A stretch of 64,000 bases of DNA from Anaerostipes sp. (GTDB lineage Bacteria > Bacillota > Clostridia > Lachnospirales > Lachnospiraceae). Every line of letters begins with the position of its first letter. The stretch's first letter is position 1. The translations under genes were made by a program, and so were the position numbers. The stretch is taken from positions 43,194 through 107,193 of the forward strand of contig JAQWFL010000007.1 in the NCBI GenBank assembly GCA_028704435.1, read 5' to 3'. Of this stretch, positions 8,871-18,314 are shown in pieces. The notes beneath the pieces are model-generated. The model saw only the letters and a program-made list of their open reading frames with translations. It ran no database searches and had not been told where the DNA came from.

Positions 8871-10360
8871 TTCTATATTATGGGGTTACAAGTTATCATG
8901 TTCTTTGCTGTATGCTTCACAAAATGAAATGGAATACAAATGAGGAAGCACTTTTGTATATTTCTAATACACATCCAGAATGTGAAAAACTCATAGAGGC
9001 AGTAAAAACGGGGAATATTTTCTCAGATGTTGATAAGTTTCCAGACAAGGGAAGAATGCTTCCGTTTAAGAAGAAATATGGAAAGAATCCAGGCAGAGAG
9101 CAGTTAATGAAACTTACACAGCAGTTGTGTCAGGAGGTAGAAAAGAATCTGCCCTTTGACCCAAATAAAATAAAAGAGTATAACATTTGCGGAGATCAGT
9201 ATGGTCTGGGAATCTGGTTGATTGGTAAAGAAAAAGAGTACAATTATTTTGAAGAGGGGTGTGGGGTATATACAAGAAGTCATCTTCTTCTTGAAAACTT
9301 AAAGCGATTAAACCCATTCCAGCATGATTTGGCATTAGAGTATCAGTGTATGGGACAAAATGAGAAAATTAAGAAAAAATTTGTAGAGTTTTCTTCTCAG
9401 GAAGGAAGCTTTGACAAAGAACATTGTGTTGATTTTTCAGTAAAAAATATTTTAAAAGAGTTATCAAAAGAAGAGTTAAACCAGGTCTTGGGTGTTTTTC
9501 AAGTTCCAGAAGAAGAGCATGGAGAAAAGGAATCAGTGCTGCTTCTTACACAGCAGTTTGTTAATATGGGATTTCTTACAGTGGAGCAGGAAAAACAAAT
9601 GTATGATTATATGTTAGATTTCTTTGCACCAAAGGTAGCTCTTTATGTAAAACCTCATCCAAGTGACTGGCAAGGGCTGTATAAAAAGTGGTATCCAGAG
9701 GCAACGGTGTTTGAGAGGTTTATGCCGTCAGAGTTACTGCCATATGTGATTGATCGGACGTTTTCTAAAGGAATTACCGTGTCATCTACCTCGATTTTTG
9801 GATTGGAACCATACTTAGAGGACATTGTGTGTTTGGATTCATCTTTTGAAGATGCTTACACTCAGTTGCCTAAATATTATGTAGTAGGAGAGCTGGTAAA
9901 AACCCTTGAATATGCAAATGTGAAGGTTAAATATGAAGGAGAATTTTCAAGATTATTTGGCACTGTGACACAGACCATGTGCAGTCATGGAGAAAAAGAA
10001 GTTTTAATTTCCAGCCAATGCAAATGTTCTAACGCAGATTTGATTGTTTATTTAAACCCGGAGAACAAGGATGATCTGTTGGAAGAATGGATGGAACAAG
10101 ATGAAAATATTGTGCCACTTCCAATAGAGATTATGGATATGGAAACAGGAAGAGAAGAGATAGAATTTATTTTCTGCTATTGTAACGACGAAGAGTTGAG
10201 GGAAAAACTGGCAGATTTGGAGGTGCGAAAAGTGTTAGAAAAATCAAAAAAAGAGATTGTGGTAGAACAAGAATATTATAAGAGAAAATGTCTTGCACTG
10301 GAAGGTATGCTAAGAGCAACCAACCAAAGGGTGGAAGCGTTAAAACAAAAAATAAAGTAA
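8867..10360 (+). CDS. Sialyltransferase-like GT-B glycosyltransferase (copy B)
   Basis: 497 aa from ATG 8867, which overlaps the HAD stop (ATGA) and has GGAGG 7 bases upstream; an in-frame ATG at 8840 is inside the HAD gene and less likely. Motifs as in copy A: HP in YVKPHPSDW, MPSELLPY, then VSSTSI. The last about 60 residues are lysine/glutamate-rich and probably coiled coil. Paralogue of the gene at 3031: same N-terminal pattern and C-terminal motif order but clearly divergent, which suggests different acceptors. Last gene of the operon. Confidence 0.65.
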   Translation: MILYYGVTSYHVLCCMLHKMKWNTNEEALLYISNTHPECEKLIEAVKTGNIFSDVDKFPDKGRMLPFKKKYGKNPGREQLMKLTQQLCQEVEKNLPFDPNKIKEYNICGDQYGLGIWLIGKEKEYNYFEEGCGVYTRSHLLLENLKRLNPFQHDLALEYQCMGQNEKIKKKFVEFSSQEGSFDKEHCVDFSVKNILKELSKEELNQVLGVFQVPEEEHGEKESVLLLTQQFVNMGFLTVEQEKQMYDYMLDFFAPKVALYVKPHPSDWQGLYKKWYPEATVFERFMPSELLPYVIDRTFSKGITVSSTSIFGLEPYLEDIVCLDSSFEDAYTQLPKYYVVGELVKTLEYANVKVKYEGEFSRLFGTVTQTMCSHGEKEVLISSQCKCSNADLIVYLNPENKDDLLEEWMEQDENIVPLPIEIMDMETGREEIEFIFCYCNDEELREKLADLEVRKVLEKSKKEIVVEQEYYKRKCLALEGMLRATNQRVEALKQKIK

Positions 10361-10397
10361 GGGAAGGGCCATTTTACCTGTTCTAATTATTTATTTG

Positions 10398-10443
10398 AAA
10401 AAACCTAGATTGATGTTACAATAGCATTGATTTAGGTTTTTTT
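10398..10443 (+). terminator. Terminator of glycan operon
   Basis: AAAACCTAGAT (10400-10410) pairs with ATTTAGGTTTT (10430-10440), with further pairing inside the loop, followed by a T run. Confidence 0.75.
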
Positions 10444-10477
10444 ATATATTAAAACATGAATGAAAAGGGGTTGAAAA

Positions 10478-11617
10478 ATGAAGGACATAGATTCCATAAT
10501 ACAAATACTTTTTGAGAATACTGCCCATACAAAGAAAACGGACAAAGCTAGAAATGATATAAAAGAGGCTTTGAAAAAGCAGTTTGAAAAAGAATTAAAA
10601 AATCATAATTCAATTCAGGCTATGGGATTTATCATGACAAAGTATGATACCTTAGAAAAGGCAGGGGAACTTGCTGGATATAGTAAGGATGATATAAAAG
10701 CATGGAAGGATGACAAGCACTCTGTGAGTAAAAAAGAGTTTCAAAAGATTGTCCGTAAAGTAAGATGGAATATTTATATCTTTGCTATGGGACTTATCTT
10801 TTGTATTGTTTCAGTCGCAAATCTTATGTTGTTTTCAGATTTATTTTATTTAGTTCCAATGATTGTTTTTGCGATTCCTACCATTGTATGTTTTCGTAAA
10901 GGGAAAAAATATAAAGCTATTTATGATTATGAACATCTGAAATTATCTACAGAGGCATATGAATTCTATCAACTATTGTCAGACCGATATTCTAAGAGAT
11001 TGTTAAACAGTGTGTATATTTTAATTGTAGGATTTTTTGTGTTGTTGTTTTCTGGCATTACGTTTCGGATACAGGCAAAGAGCAAACCTGGTGAAATTGT
11101 TCAGATTATCTGGATGAATATTCCGATAATAGAGTTTGTAACGTACCTTGTTTTAAAGAATTCCCTTTGTAGGAAATGGTTTTGGGACTATAAGGAAAAA
11201 CAAATTCAGGAGAAATACATAAAAAGTTTTCTGAAGGTAATTTGTGTTTTTGTTCTATACTGGATACTGGTTTCAGGATTGCTTTTACTACTGCATTCAA
11301 AAATTGAATTTTTAAATAATTATTTTTTTGCAGCAGTGATTCTTTATTTTGTTGGATGTTTCGTCTATAACTTAACGGAGAGAAAGAAGATTGTAAAAAC
11401 AAATTTAGTAAGAAATAAAAGGAGAATTGTATTCATAGGAATTTTGGTGGTTGCTGTAAGTGCCTATGAATTGATGCAGACAGGTTCATGGTTGATTCAA
11501 CCATATGTGTCTTCCGTTCCAAGGGTTTCCCATAAGGAAGATAAGATTAAATATAATGATGACAATGGAGTTTATACCATTACTACAGAAAAAAGGATTT
11601 TAAGATTCTCCAGTTGA
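10478..11617 (+). CDS. Multi-pass membrane protein: N-terminal part of a frameshifted phosphoesterase gene
   Basis: 379 aa in the frame shown. Residues 1 to about 95 are soluble and lysine-rich. At least six hydrophobic segments follow (for example around IYIFAMGLIFCIVSVANLML, ILIVGFFVLLFSGITF, FVLYWILVSGLLLLL, FIGILVVAVSAYEL). The frame ends at TGA 11615-11617, just after an A6 run at 11589-11594. In the -1 frame the protein continues without a break into a metallophosphoesterase (see next entry), so the intact product would be a membrane-anchored phosphoesterase of about 680 aa. I do not recognise the membrane part as a named family. Confidence 0.6.
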   Translation: MKDIDSIIQILFENTAHTKKTDKARNDIKEALKKQFEKELKNHNSIQAMGFIMTKYDTLEKAGELAGYSKDDIKAWKDDKHSVSKKEFQKIVRKVRWNIYIFAMGLIFCIVSVANLMLFSDLFYLVPMIVFAIPTIVCFRKGKKYKAIYDYEHLKLSTEAYEFYQLLSDRYSKRLLNSVYILIVGFFVLLFSGITFRIQAKSKPGEIVQIIWMNIPIIEFVTYLVLKNSLCRKWFWDYKEKQIQEKYIKSFLKVICVFVLYWILVSGLLLLLHSKIEFLNNYFFAAVILYFVGCFVYNLTERKKIVKTNLVRNKRRIVFIGILVVAVSAYELMQTGSWLIQPYVSSVPRVSHKEDKIKYNDDNGVYTITTEKRILRFSS

Positions 11618-12537
11618 CGGATATCCATCTTGGAGGCAGTACAGTGTCAGCTATGAAAGATTATAAGGCATTAAAAGCGGTATATAAATTGATTTCCAAA
11701 ACCCATCCAGATCTTGTGGTAGTGACTGGAGATCTTGTATTTCCCCTTGGTGTTATGTCCTTTTCTTTAAATAACACGACACCTATGATTCAGTTTGCAT
11801 CTTTTATGAGGAATATTGGAATTCCATGGGCATTCTTATATGGAAATCATGATACGGAAAATGTTGCCAATGGCTCTGTAGAAACGGTCAAAGATATTTT
11901 TAAAGCAGCATCTTTTAAGACATCTCAGAATTTTTTGTATCCATATGTTCAGCCAGATATTACTGGAAGAAACAATCAATTAATTGAACTTAGAAATGAA
12001 GATGGAAGTCTAAATCAGGCATTGTTTTTACTAGATTCCAATGACTATACAGGCAGTGGTGTCAATGATTATGATTATATTCATGATGATGAAGTTGCAT
12101 GGTATAAAAAACAGGTGCAGAGGCTGAATGCATCGGAAAAGAAAACTGTTTCATCCATGTTATTTTTCCATATGCCCCTTCAGGAATATAGAACAGCATA
12201 TGAACTTTATGAAAAGAAAAGCGACAAGGTAACATATTTTTTTGGAGAGAATGGGGAGAAGATGATTGATAAGGTGTGCTGTTCGGATTATCCGAGTAAA
12301 TTATTCCATACCGCAGTAGAACTTGGAAGCACAAAGGCTATGTTTTGCGGACATGACCACTATAATAATCTTTCTGTTGAATACAAAGGAATTCGCCTTA
12401 CTTATGGAATGAGCATTGACTATCTTGCTATGCCGGGAATTGAAAATGACACAAAACAAAGAGGTGGAACATTGATTACTGTACATAAAGACTCCACTTA
12501 TGATATTAGACAAGTGCCTTTGAGTTTAATGAAGTGA
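11614..12537 (+). pseudogene. Calcineurin-like metallophosphoesterase domain, split from upstream ORF by a frameshift
   Basis: The metal-binding motifs of calcineurin-like phosphoesterases are all present: DIH at the start, GDLV, GNHD, FFHMPL and GHDH. The only start in this frame is a TTG (11614) inside the first motif, without a proper ribosome site. Reading upstream in the same frame gives KKDFKILQLTDIHLGG, the usual family N-terminus, running back to the A6 tract at 11589-11594. One extra A would join it to the 10478 ORF. It is either a broken gene, a sequencing error, or one expressed by slippage on the A tract. Substrate unknown. Confidence 0.7.
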
Positions 12538-12554
12538 TATGTTAGGAGGATACT

Positions 12555-13169
12555 ATGATAAAAAAATACGATAATTATGACAAGAGAATTAGGTTTTATA
12601 AACTATTGCTTCAGATGGACAGCATAGATGAGGCGCCCCAATATGAATTACCAGATGAATACGAGTTTGTCTTTTATCAGCCAGGAGATCGAGATACATG
12701 GATTGAGATTGAGCAGTCTGCCAAGGAGTTTGATAGTTATGAGGACGGACGAAAGGGATGGAAAAAATACTTTGAGGGGAAAGACCATGAACTGGTAAAT
12801 CGCATGTTTTTTATTGTAAATGAAGATGGTAAAAAAGTAGGAACTGCATCTGCTTTTTATGATATTTATGGAAAGGATTTGTCAGGTGCAGGATGGGTGC
12901 ATTGGGTTTCTGTGCGAAGGGAATATCAGGGGAAGGGTCTTGCCAGACCATTAATTTCTCATGCACTAAAGATTTTGAAATCATTGGGATATACCAAGGC
13001 GAAAGTTCCAACTCAGACAATTACATGGCTTGCATGTAAGCTATATCTTGATTTTGGATTTTATCCAGAAAGTGAAAATGTAAAAGAAAATTTAGATGGA
13101 TGGAGGGTAATAAAAACACTTACCAACCATCCAAAGTTAGAGGCGTTTGAGACAACCAATATTGAGTAA
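12555..13169 (+). CDS. GNAT-family N-acetyltransferase
   Basis: 204 aa with the acetyl-CoA binding motif A in VSVRREYQGKGLARPLISHA (Q/R-x-x-G-x-G/A) near residue 120 and the C-terminal KLYLDFGFYPE segment typical of the fold. It should acetylate a small-molecule or protein amine; the substrate cannot be told. SD TAGGAGG precedes ATG 12555. It follows the phosphoesterase by 17 bp and may share its transcript. Confidence 0.8.
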   Translation: MIKKYDNYDKRIRFYKLLLQMDSIDEAPQYELPDEYEFVFYQPGDRDTWIEIEQSAKEFDSYEDGRKGWKKYFEGKDHELVNRMFFIVNEDGKKVGTASAFYDIYGKDLSGAGWVHWVSVRREYQGKGLARPLISHALKILKSLGYTKAKVPTQTITWLACKLYLDFGFYPESENVKENLDGWRVIKTLTNHPKLEAFETTNIE

Positions 13170-13174
13170 AATAA

Positions 13175-13219
13175 ATAAAAAGAAGGAGATTTAAGAAAAT
13201 AATTCTTAAATCTCCTTCT
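13175..13219 (-). terminator. Terminator of mutS2 (convergent, probably bidirectional)
   Basis: A perfect 17-bp stem (13181-13197 with 13203-13219) and AATAA loop between convergent genes. The minus-strand side has the T-rich tail. Confidence 0.85.
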
Positions 13220-13223
13220 GGTT

Positions 13224-15623
13224 CTAAAGCATAATTACAGTGACACCAACATCACCTTCCCCATATTCTCCATCCCGATATCCGGAAATTCGCTTTTGTT
13301 TTTTCAATCCATCTAAATAACTGTGAATTCCTTTTCGAAGTTTTCCAGTTCCTTTGCCGTGAACTACTGTTATCTGGGCTAGATTTGCAAGGCAGGCATC
13401 ATCAATAAATTTATCTAAAAGAGCAGTAGCTTCAGAAACGGTTGTTCCTAATACGTTGATTTCTGGACGCATGCTGCCTGATTTATTAATGGCAGTACGA
13501 CCACGGTTTCTTGATTCATTTCTTGCATTTTCACGTTTTACCTGTTTTACGCTTTTTGTAATTTCAAGGTTTTTTATATTAACTAAAGAACGCATCATAC
13601 CCATTTGGACATAAAGGTCACCTTTTGCATTTGGCAGTGTTTGAACAGTTCCACTTAAAGATAAACTTGATACGTAAACTTCATCACCAACTTGGAAATC
13701 AGACGCTTCATGGACTTTTTTGGTTTGTGTACCGCCAGTATAAGTCATATTCTTTTCTATATTAGATAGTTTCTTTCCAAGACCACTTCGTATATGCTCC
13801 ATTTTTTTATTGGTATCACTGTTGTTTGATTTTTTAAGTTTGTTGTATTCTCGAATGGTTTGATCTGCAGTTTCCTTTGCTTCAGTCAAGATGTCACGAG
13901 CTTCCTCTCGGGCTTTTCGAAGCATGGTTTCCCGGCGCTCCTTTATATCATCTTTTTTATTTTGCAGACTTTCTCGAAGGGATTCAATTTCTTTTCGATA
14001 GGCAAGAATTTCTTCTTGTTCCTTCTCGATGGTTAATTTGCTTCGTTCTAAATCAGCTACAACACTTTCAAAGTCTTTTACAGATTCATCAATCTGGTCT
14101 TCTGCATGATCTAAAATATGTTGATCTAATCCAAGCTTTTTGGAAATAGCAAATGCATTACTTTTTCCAGGAATTCCAATCATTAAACGATAAGTTGGAG
14201 ACAAAGTTTCCACATCAAATTCACAGGATGCATTTTCAATTCCTTCTGAGGTTAATGCAAACATTTTTAATTCACTGTAATGAGTTGTTGCCATGGTTTT
14301 TACCCCGCGGGCATGTAAATCTGTTAAAAGTGAAATGGCAAGGGCAGCACCTTCAATAGGGTCTGTTCCACCACAAAGCTCATCTAGTAAGACCAAAGAT
14401 TTATTGTGAGATTGTTGAATAATTGAAACAATATTGGTCATGTGAGATGAAAATGTACTTAAATTCTGTTCAATACTTTGTTCATCTCCGATGTCTGCAA
14501 ATACTTCTTCATAAATACCAAGGGTAGAACCTTGAAACGCTGGAATATGAAGCCCTGCCTGACCCATCAAAGTAAATAATCCAACGGTTTTTAAGGACAC
14601 AGTTTTACCACCAGTGTTTGGTCCTGTAATGACAAGCATGGTAAAATCATCGCCAAGATGAACGTTAATAGGGACTACTTTTTTTGAATCTAATAATGGA
14701 TGACGACCTTGTTTAATATTAATAACTCCATCTTCTCGAAAGACAGGCTTGCTGCCATCATAGCTTTTTGCATATTTTGCTTTGGCAAAAATAAAATCAA
14801 GCATGGTTAATGTTTTCTGATTGTGCATTAATGCATCCATTTCGTAAGAAGCCTGTTCACTTAACATGGAGAGAATGCGGTCAATTTCACTTTGCTCCTG
14901 TCCTTCTAACTCTTTTAAAGTATTATTTAAAGTCACAACTGCCATTGGTTCAATAAATAAGGTTGCACCAGTGGAGGACTGGTCATGAATCATTCCCTGA
15001 AACTGGTTCCTATATTCTTGTTTTACAGGAATACAGTAACGACCATTTCTCATGGTGACAATAGACTCTTGTAATTTGTCCTGATTTCCAGAAGAGCTAA
15101 TCATGTTGGTTAGTTGCGTGTGAATTCTTTGATTGGTTTGCTTCATACTGCGACGGATATCCCGAAGTGTTGGAGATGCCTCACTGCTGATTTCTTCTGG
15201 TGAAATAATACAGTGTTTAATGTCGTGTAATAATGATTCCAAAGGAATCAGTGATTCAAAAATATGATCTAAAGAATCTCCATCGACTAAAGTTAAATCA
15301 CGGACACCATAGTCTGCAGCATTCTTTGCTGCTTCTAAAACACCAGCAATGGATAATAATTCAGTGGCACTTAAGGTACCATGAACCTTTAGACGCATCA
15401 TAGAAGGAGTTAAATCAGTTACACCTTGAAATGAAATGTTTCCTTGTTTAAAAATACGAGTAAGTGCATCGTTGGTCTGCTCCTGTGCGGATAAAATCTC
15501 TGACTCTTGAGTCATTGGATTTAATTTTTTACATAATTCATATCCTAAATCAGTTGTAGCAAATGTGACTAACTGCTCTATGATTTTGTCATATTCTAAT
15601 GTTTGTAATACCTTTGTATTCAT
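13224..15623 (-). CDS. mutS2: Endonuclease MutS2
   Basis: 799 aa from ATG 15623 (MNTKVLQTLEYDK, the usual MutS2 start; an in-frame ATG 69 bp upstream is less likely). Walker A TGPNTGGKTVSLK near residue 333, Walker B LVLLDELCGGTDP near 408, then a coiled-coil stretch (about 510-600) and a C-terminal Smr nuclease domain with HGKGTGKLR near 753. The usual LDLRG of Smr is replaced by INVLGTTV. MutS2 proteins bind branched DNA or collided ribosomes and act as anti-recombination or ribosome-rescue ATPases. Length fits the family. Transcribed alone, divergently from the next gene. Confidence 0.93.
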   Translation of the reverse strand: MNTKVLQTLEYDKIIEQLVTFATTDLGYELCKKLNPMTQESEILSAQEQTNDALTRIFKQGNISFQGVTDLTPSMMRLKVHGTLSATELLSIAGVLEAAKNAADYGVRDLTLVDGDSLDHIFESLIPLESLLHDIKHCIISPEEISSEASPTLRDIRRSMKQTNQRIHTQLTNMISSSGNQDKLQESIVTMRNGRYCIPVKQEYRNQFQGMIHDQSSTGATLFIEPMAVVTLNNTLKELEGQEQSEIDRILSMLSEQASYEMDALMHNQKTLTMLDFIFAKAKYAKSYDGSKPVFREDGVINIKQGRHPLLDSKKVVPINVHLGDDFTMLVITGPNTGGKTVSLKTVGLFTLMGQAGLHIPAFQGSTLGIYEEVFADIGDEQSIEQNLSTFSSHMTNIVSIIQQSHNKSLVLLDELCGGTDPIEGAALAISLLTDLHARGVKTMATTHYSELKMFALTSEGIENASCEFDVETLSPTYRLMIGIPGKSNAFAISKKLGLDQHILDHAEDQIDESVKDFESVVADLERSKLTIEKEQEEILAYRKEIESLRESLQNKKDDIKERRETMLRKAREEARDILTEAKETADQTIREYNKLKKSNNSDTNKKMEHIRSGLGKKLSNIEKNMTYTGGTQTKKVHEASDFQVGDEVYVSSLSLSGTVQTLPNAKGDLYVQMGMMRSLVNIKNLEITKSVKQVKRENARNESRNRGRTAINKSGSMRPEINVLGTTVSEATALLDKFIDDACLANLAQITVVHGKGTGKLRKGIHSYLDGLKKQKRISGYRDGEYGEGDVGVTVIML

Positions 15624-15747
15624 TGTTTTTCTCTTTTCTATTTCTAAATGGTTTTTCTTTTCATGGTAGCATAAATTCTTATGGATTTCCATAGAGTTTT
15701 ATGCAATAATATACCAAGTAGAAGTTAAAATTTAGGAAGGTTTAATT

Positions 15748-16689
15748 ATGAGATATATTGAAGAATTACAAGAGGGAGATCTTGTATCAGGAGTTTACTT
15801 GTGTAAGAACAAGATATCAGCAACCACAAAGATGGGGAAGACATATTATTCTCTTTTGTTACAAGACAAGACAGGAAGTATTGACGGAAAAGTATGGGAG
15901 CTAAGCAATGCCATTGGACATTTTGAAACCATGGACTGCATTTGTATTAAAGGAAGAGTGTCTGTATTTCAAGGAAATTTACAGTTGAATATTGACCATA
16001 TCCGCAAGGCAGAGGAATGTGAGTATGTTCTTGAAGATTATATGCCTTGTACAACAAAAGATGTGAATGTACTTTATGCAGAGTTATTAGATATGATTGA
16101 AAAGACAGAGAATGGATATTTAAAAGAACTTGCAGTTAAAGTATTTGTAGAGGATAAGGATTTTATTACTGAATTTAAAAGACATTCAGCGGCTAAGAGT
16201 GTACATCATGGATATATGGGAGGATTACTAGAACATTCTGTTGGCGTTGCAAAACTGTGTGAGCAGTATGCACTGTTATATCCACAGATGAATCGTGATT
16301 TGTTAGTGATGTGTGCCTTATTCCATGACATTGGAAAGGTAGAGGAGTTGTCTAATTTTCCAGAGAATGATTATACAGATGAAGGACAGTTAGTGGGGCA
16401 TATCGTTATGGGAACCATCAAATTAGATGGACTTATGAAGAGTATCAAAGGATTCCCAGTAAAGCTTGCCAATGAAGTGAAGCACTGTATTTTATCTCAT
16501 CATGGAGAGCTTGAGTTTGGATCACCAAAGAAGCCAGCTTTGATGGAGGCTGTTGCATTAAGTCACGCAGATAATTTTGATGCACGTATGGAAACATTTA
16601 TTGAGATTATTGATAAGAAACAGCCAGAACAAGAATGGACTGGATTCCAAAGACTGTTAGATACCAGAGTTCGAGAAACATCAATTTAA
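15748..16689 (+). CDS. yhaM: 3'-5' exoribonuclease YhaM-like (OB-fold + HD domain)
   Basis: 313 aa, the usual YhaM length. Residues about 10-95 form an OB fold (KTYYSLLLQDKTGSIDGKVW). The HD phosphohydrolase domain follows, with HGYMGGLLEHS near 154, ALFHDIGK near 190, LSHH and SHADNFDAR as metal ligands. YhaM trims 3' ends of RNA and ssDNA in Firmicutes. SD AGGAAGG precedes ATG 15748. The next gene starts 20 bp after the stop, so the two are probably cotranscribed. Confidence 0.88.
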   Translation: MRYIEELQEGDLVSGVYLCKNKISATTKMGKTYYSLLLQDKTGSIDGKVWELSNAIGHFETMDCICIKGRVSVFQGNLQLNIDHIRKAEECEYVLEDYMPCTTKDVNVLYAELLDMIEKTENGYLKELAVKVFVEDKDFITEFKRHSAAKSVHHGYMGGLLEHSVGVAKLCEQYALLYPQMNRDLLVMCALFHDIGKVEELSNFPENDYTDEGQLVGHIVMGTIKLDGLMKSIKGFPVKLANEVKHCILSHHGELEFGSPKKPALMEAVALSHADNFDARMETFIEIIDKKQPEQEWTGFQRLLDTRVRETSI

Positions 16690-16709
16690 ACTCTAGGAAA
16701 GAGGTATTT

Positions 16710-18089
16710 ATGGAATTTAAAAAGAATCAATTAATAGAAGTAAATATCGATGACATTGGAAATGAAGGAGAGGGTATAGGCCATGTAGATGGATATGCCC
16801 TTTTTATTAAGGATGCAGTGGTCGGAGATAAGGTACTTGCAAGAATTATAAAGACAAAGAAAAACTACGGATTTGCCAGGGTTGAAGAGATTATAGAACC
16901 TTCTTCTCATCGAGTAGAACCTAAATGCTCTGTGGCACGTCAGTGTGGAGGATGTACTCTTCAGCATTTATCTTATGAAAAGCAGTTAGAGTATAAGTTT
17001 AATAAAGTAAAAAACTGCCTTCAAAGAATCGGGGGCATTCAAGGAATTGAAGATAAAATGGAACCAATTTACGGCATGGACGAGCCATTTTACTATCGAA
17101 ACAAAGCACAGTTTCCAGTGGGATATGATAAAGATGGAAAGCTAGTGACAGGATTTTATGCAGGGCGAAGCCACAATATCATTGACTGCAAAAATTGTGC
17201 CATTCAGCATAAGGTCAACGAAGAAATTCTAACAAAAGTGCTTGGTTACATGGAGAAGCATCATGTTACAGCATATGATGAGAAAAAGCACCAGGGACTT
17301 GTGCGACACATTGTAACTCGTGTAGGGTTTGTGACAGGAGAGATTATGGTCTGCCTTGTAGTCAATGGACATAAAAAGGATATTCCAAAGCTAGATGAAT
17401 TAGTAACTTCTTTAAGAGAAATTCAAGGGATGACAAGTATTGTAATTAATTCTAATTTAGAAAAGACCAATCGAATTCTTGGAAATGAAATTCAGGAAGT
17501 GTATGGAAATCCATATATTTATGACTACATTGGAAATGTAAAATATCAAATTGGACCACTTTCTTTCTTTCAGGTAAATCCAGTGCAGACAAAGGTATTA
17601 TACGAAAAAGCCTTGGAATATGCCCAGCTTACAGGCGAAGAAACTGTATGGGATTTGTATTGTGGAATTGGAACTATCTCGCTTTTCTTAGCTCAAAAAG
17701 CAAAGAAGGTATATGGTGTGGAAATTGTAAAAGAAGCCATTGACGATGCTAGAATCAATGCAGATATGAATGATATGAAAAATGTAGAATTTTTCGTTGG
17801 GAAAGCGGAACAGGTACTTCCAAGAGAGTATGAAAAACATGGGGTGTATGCAGATGTTATTGTAGTAGATCCACCAAGAAAAGGGTGTGATGGAACCCTT
17901 CTTGAGACCATGGTCAAAATGGAACCAAAACGAATTGTGTATGTAAGTTGTGATCCAGCGACATTGGCAAGAGATGTAAAAATCCTTGGAGATGAAGGAT
18001 ATGGAGTTGATAAAATAGCAGTTGTAGATCAATTCAGTCATAGCGGACACGTTGAGAGTGTTGTCTTGATGTCAAGGGTTGACAAATAA
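16710..18089 (+). CDS. rlmD: 23S rRNA (uracil-5-)-methyltransferase RlmCD/RumA-like
   Basis: 459 aa from ATG 16710 (SD GAAAGAGG; an in-frame start at 16635 lies within yhaM). The N-terminus is a TRAM RNA-binding domain. CSVARQCGGC (about 72-81) plus a later Cys gives the 4Fe-4S ligands. The SAM site is DLYCGIGTISLF near 315, the NPP-like motif VDPPRKGCD near 386, and the catalytic cysteine is in VSCDPATLARD near 413. It methylates C5 of uridine in 23S rRNA; in Firmicutes one enzyme can modify two positions, so rlmD and rlmCD are both possible names. Confidence 0.9.
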   Translation: MEFKKNQLIEVNIDDIGNEGEGIGHVDGYALFIKDAVVGDKVLARIIKTKKNYGFARVEEIIEPSSHRVEPKCSVARQCGGCTLQHLSYEKQLEYKFNKVKNCLQRIGGIQGIEDKMEPIYGMDEPFYYRNKAQFPVGYDKDGKLVTGFYAGRSHNIIDCKNCAIQHKVNEEILTKVLGYMEKHHVTAYDEKKHQGLVRHIVTRVGFVTGEIMVCLVVNGHKKDIPKLDELVTSLREIQGMTSIVINSNLEKTNRILGNEIQEVYGNPYIYDYIGNVKYQIGPLSFFQVNPVQTKVLYEKALEYAQLTGEETVWDLYCGIGTISLFLAQKAKKVYGVEIVKEAIDDARINADMNDMKNVEFFVGKAEQVLPREYEKHGVYADVIVVDPPRKGCDGTLLETMVKMEPKRIVYVSCDPATLARDVKILGDEGYGVDKIAVVDQFSHSGHVESVVLMSRVDK

Positions 18090-18111
18090 AGTGCCGAAGA
18101 ACGGCTAAAAT

Positions 18112-18167
18112 AAGGGGTTTCTGGTATTGGGCTGCTGATTGCCGGATGCCTGAAATCCCTTTTCTTT
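18112..18167 (+). terminator. Terminator after rRNA methyltransferase
   Basis: The stem AAGGGGTTTCTGG with CCTGAAATCCCTT (13 bp, two G-U pairs), followed by TTCTTTT. Confidence 0.7.
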
Positions 18168-18203
18168 TATCTGTCAGAATATATCTATCGGAAATTTGAT
18201 TGA

Positions 18204-18279
18204 GGGTTGAGTTGACAGGATTGTTTTTTGGTAGGTTGAGTTGATAGGACTGATATTTAGTGGGTTGAGTTGATAGGAG
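18204..18279. repeat. Three 17-bp direct repeats at 29-bp period before the restriction island
   Basis: GGTTGAGTTGAYAGGA occurs at 18205, 18234 and 18263, each exactly 29 bp from the last. The array ends about 30 bp before the start of the GIY-YIG gene, in its likely promoter or leader region. The exact period, close to three helical turns, fits a row of protein sites on one DNA face. Confidence 0.75.
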
Positions 18280-18314
18280 TATTAAGAGGAAAGAGTCAGA
18301 AGGGAGATATGATA

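Noticed and set aside
18204..18279. Short CRISPR array
   Set aside because: Units are only 17 bp with 12-bp gaps, three copies, and no cas gene nearby. Spacer length is far too short.
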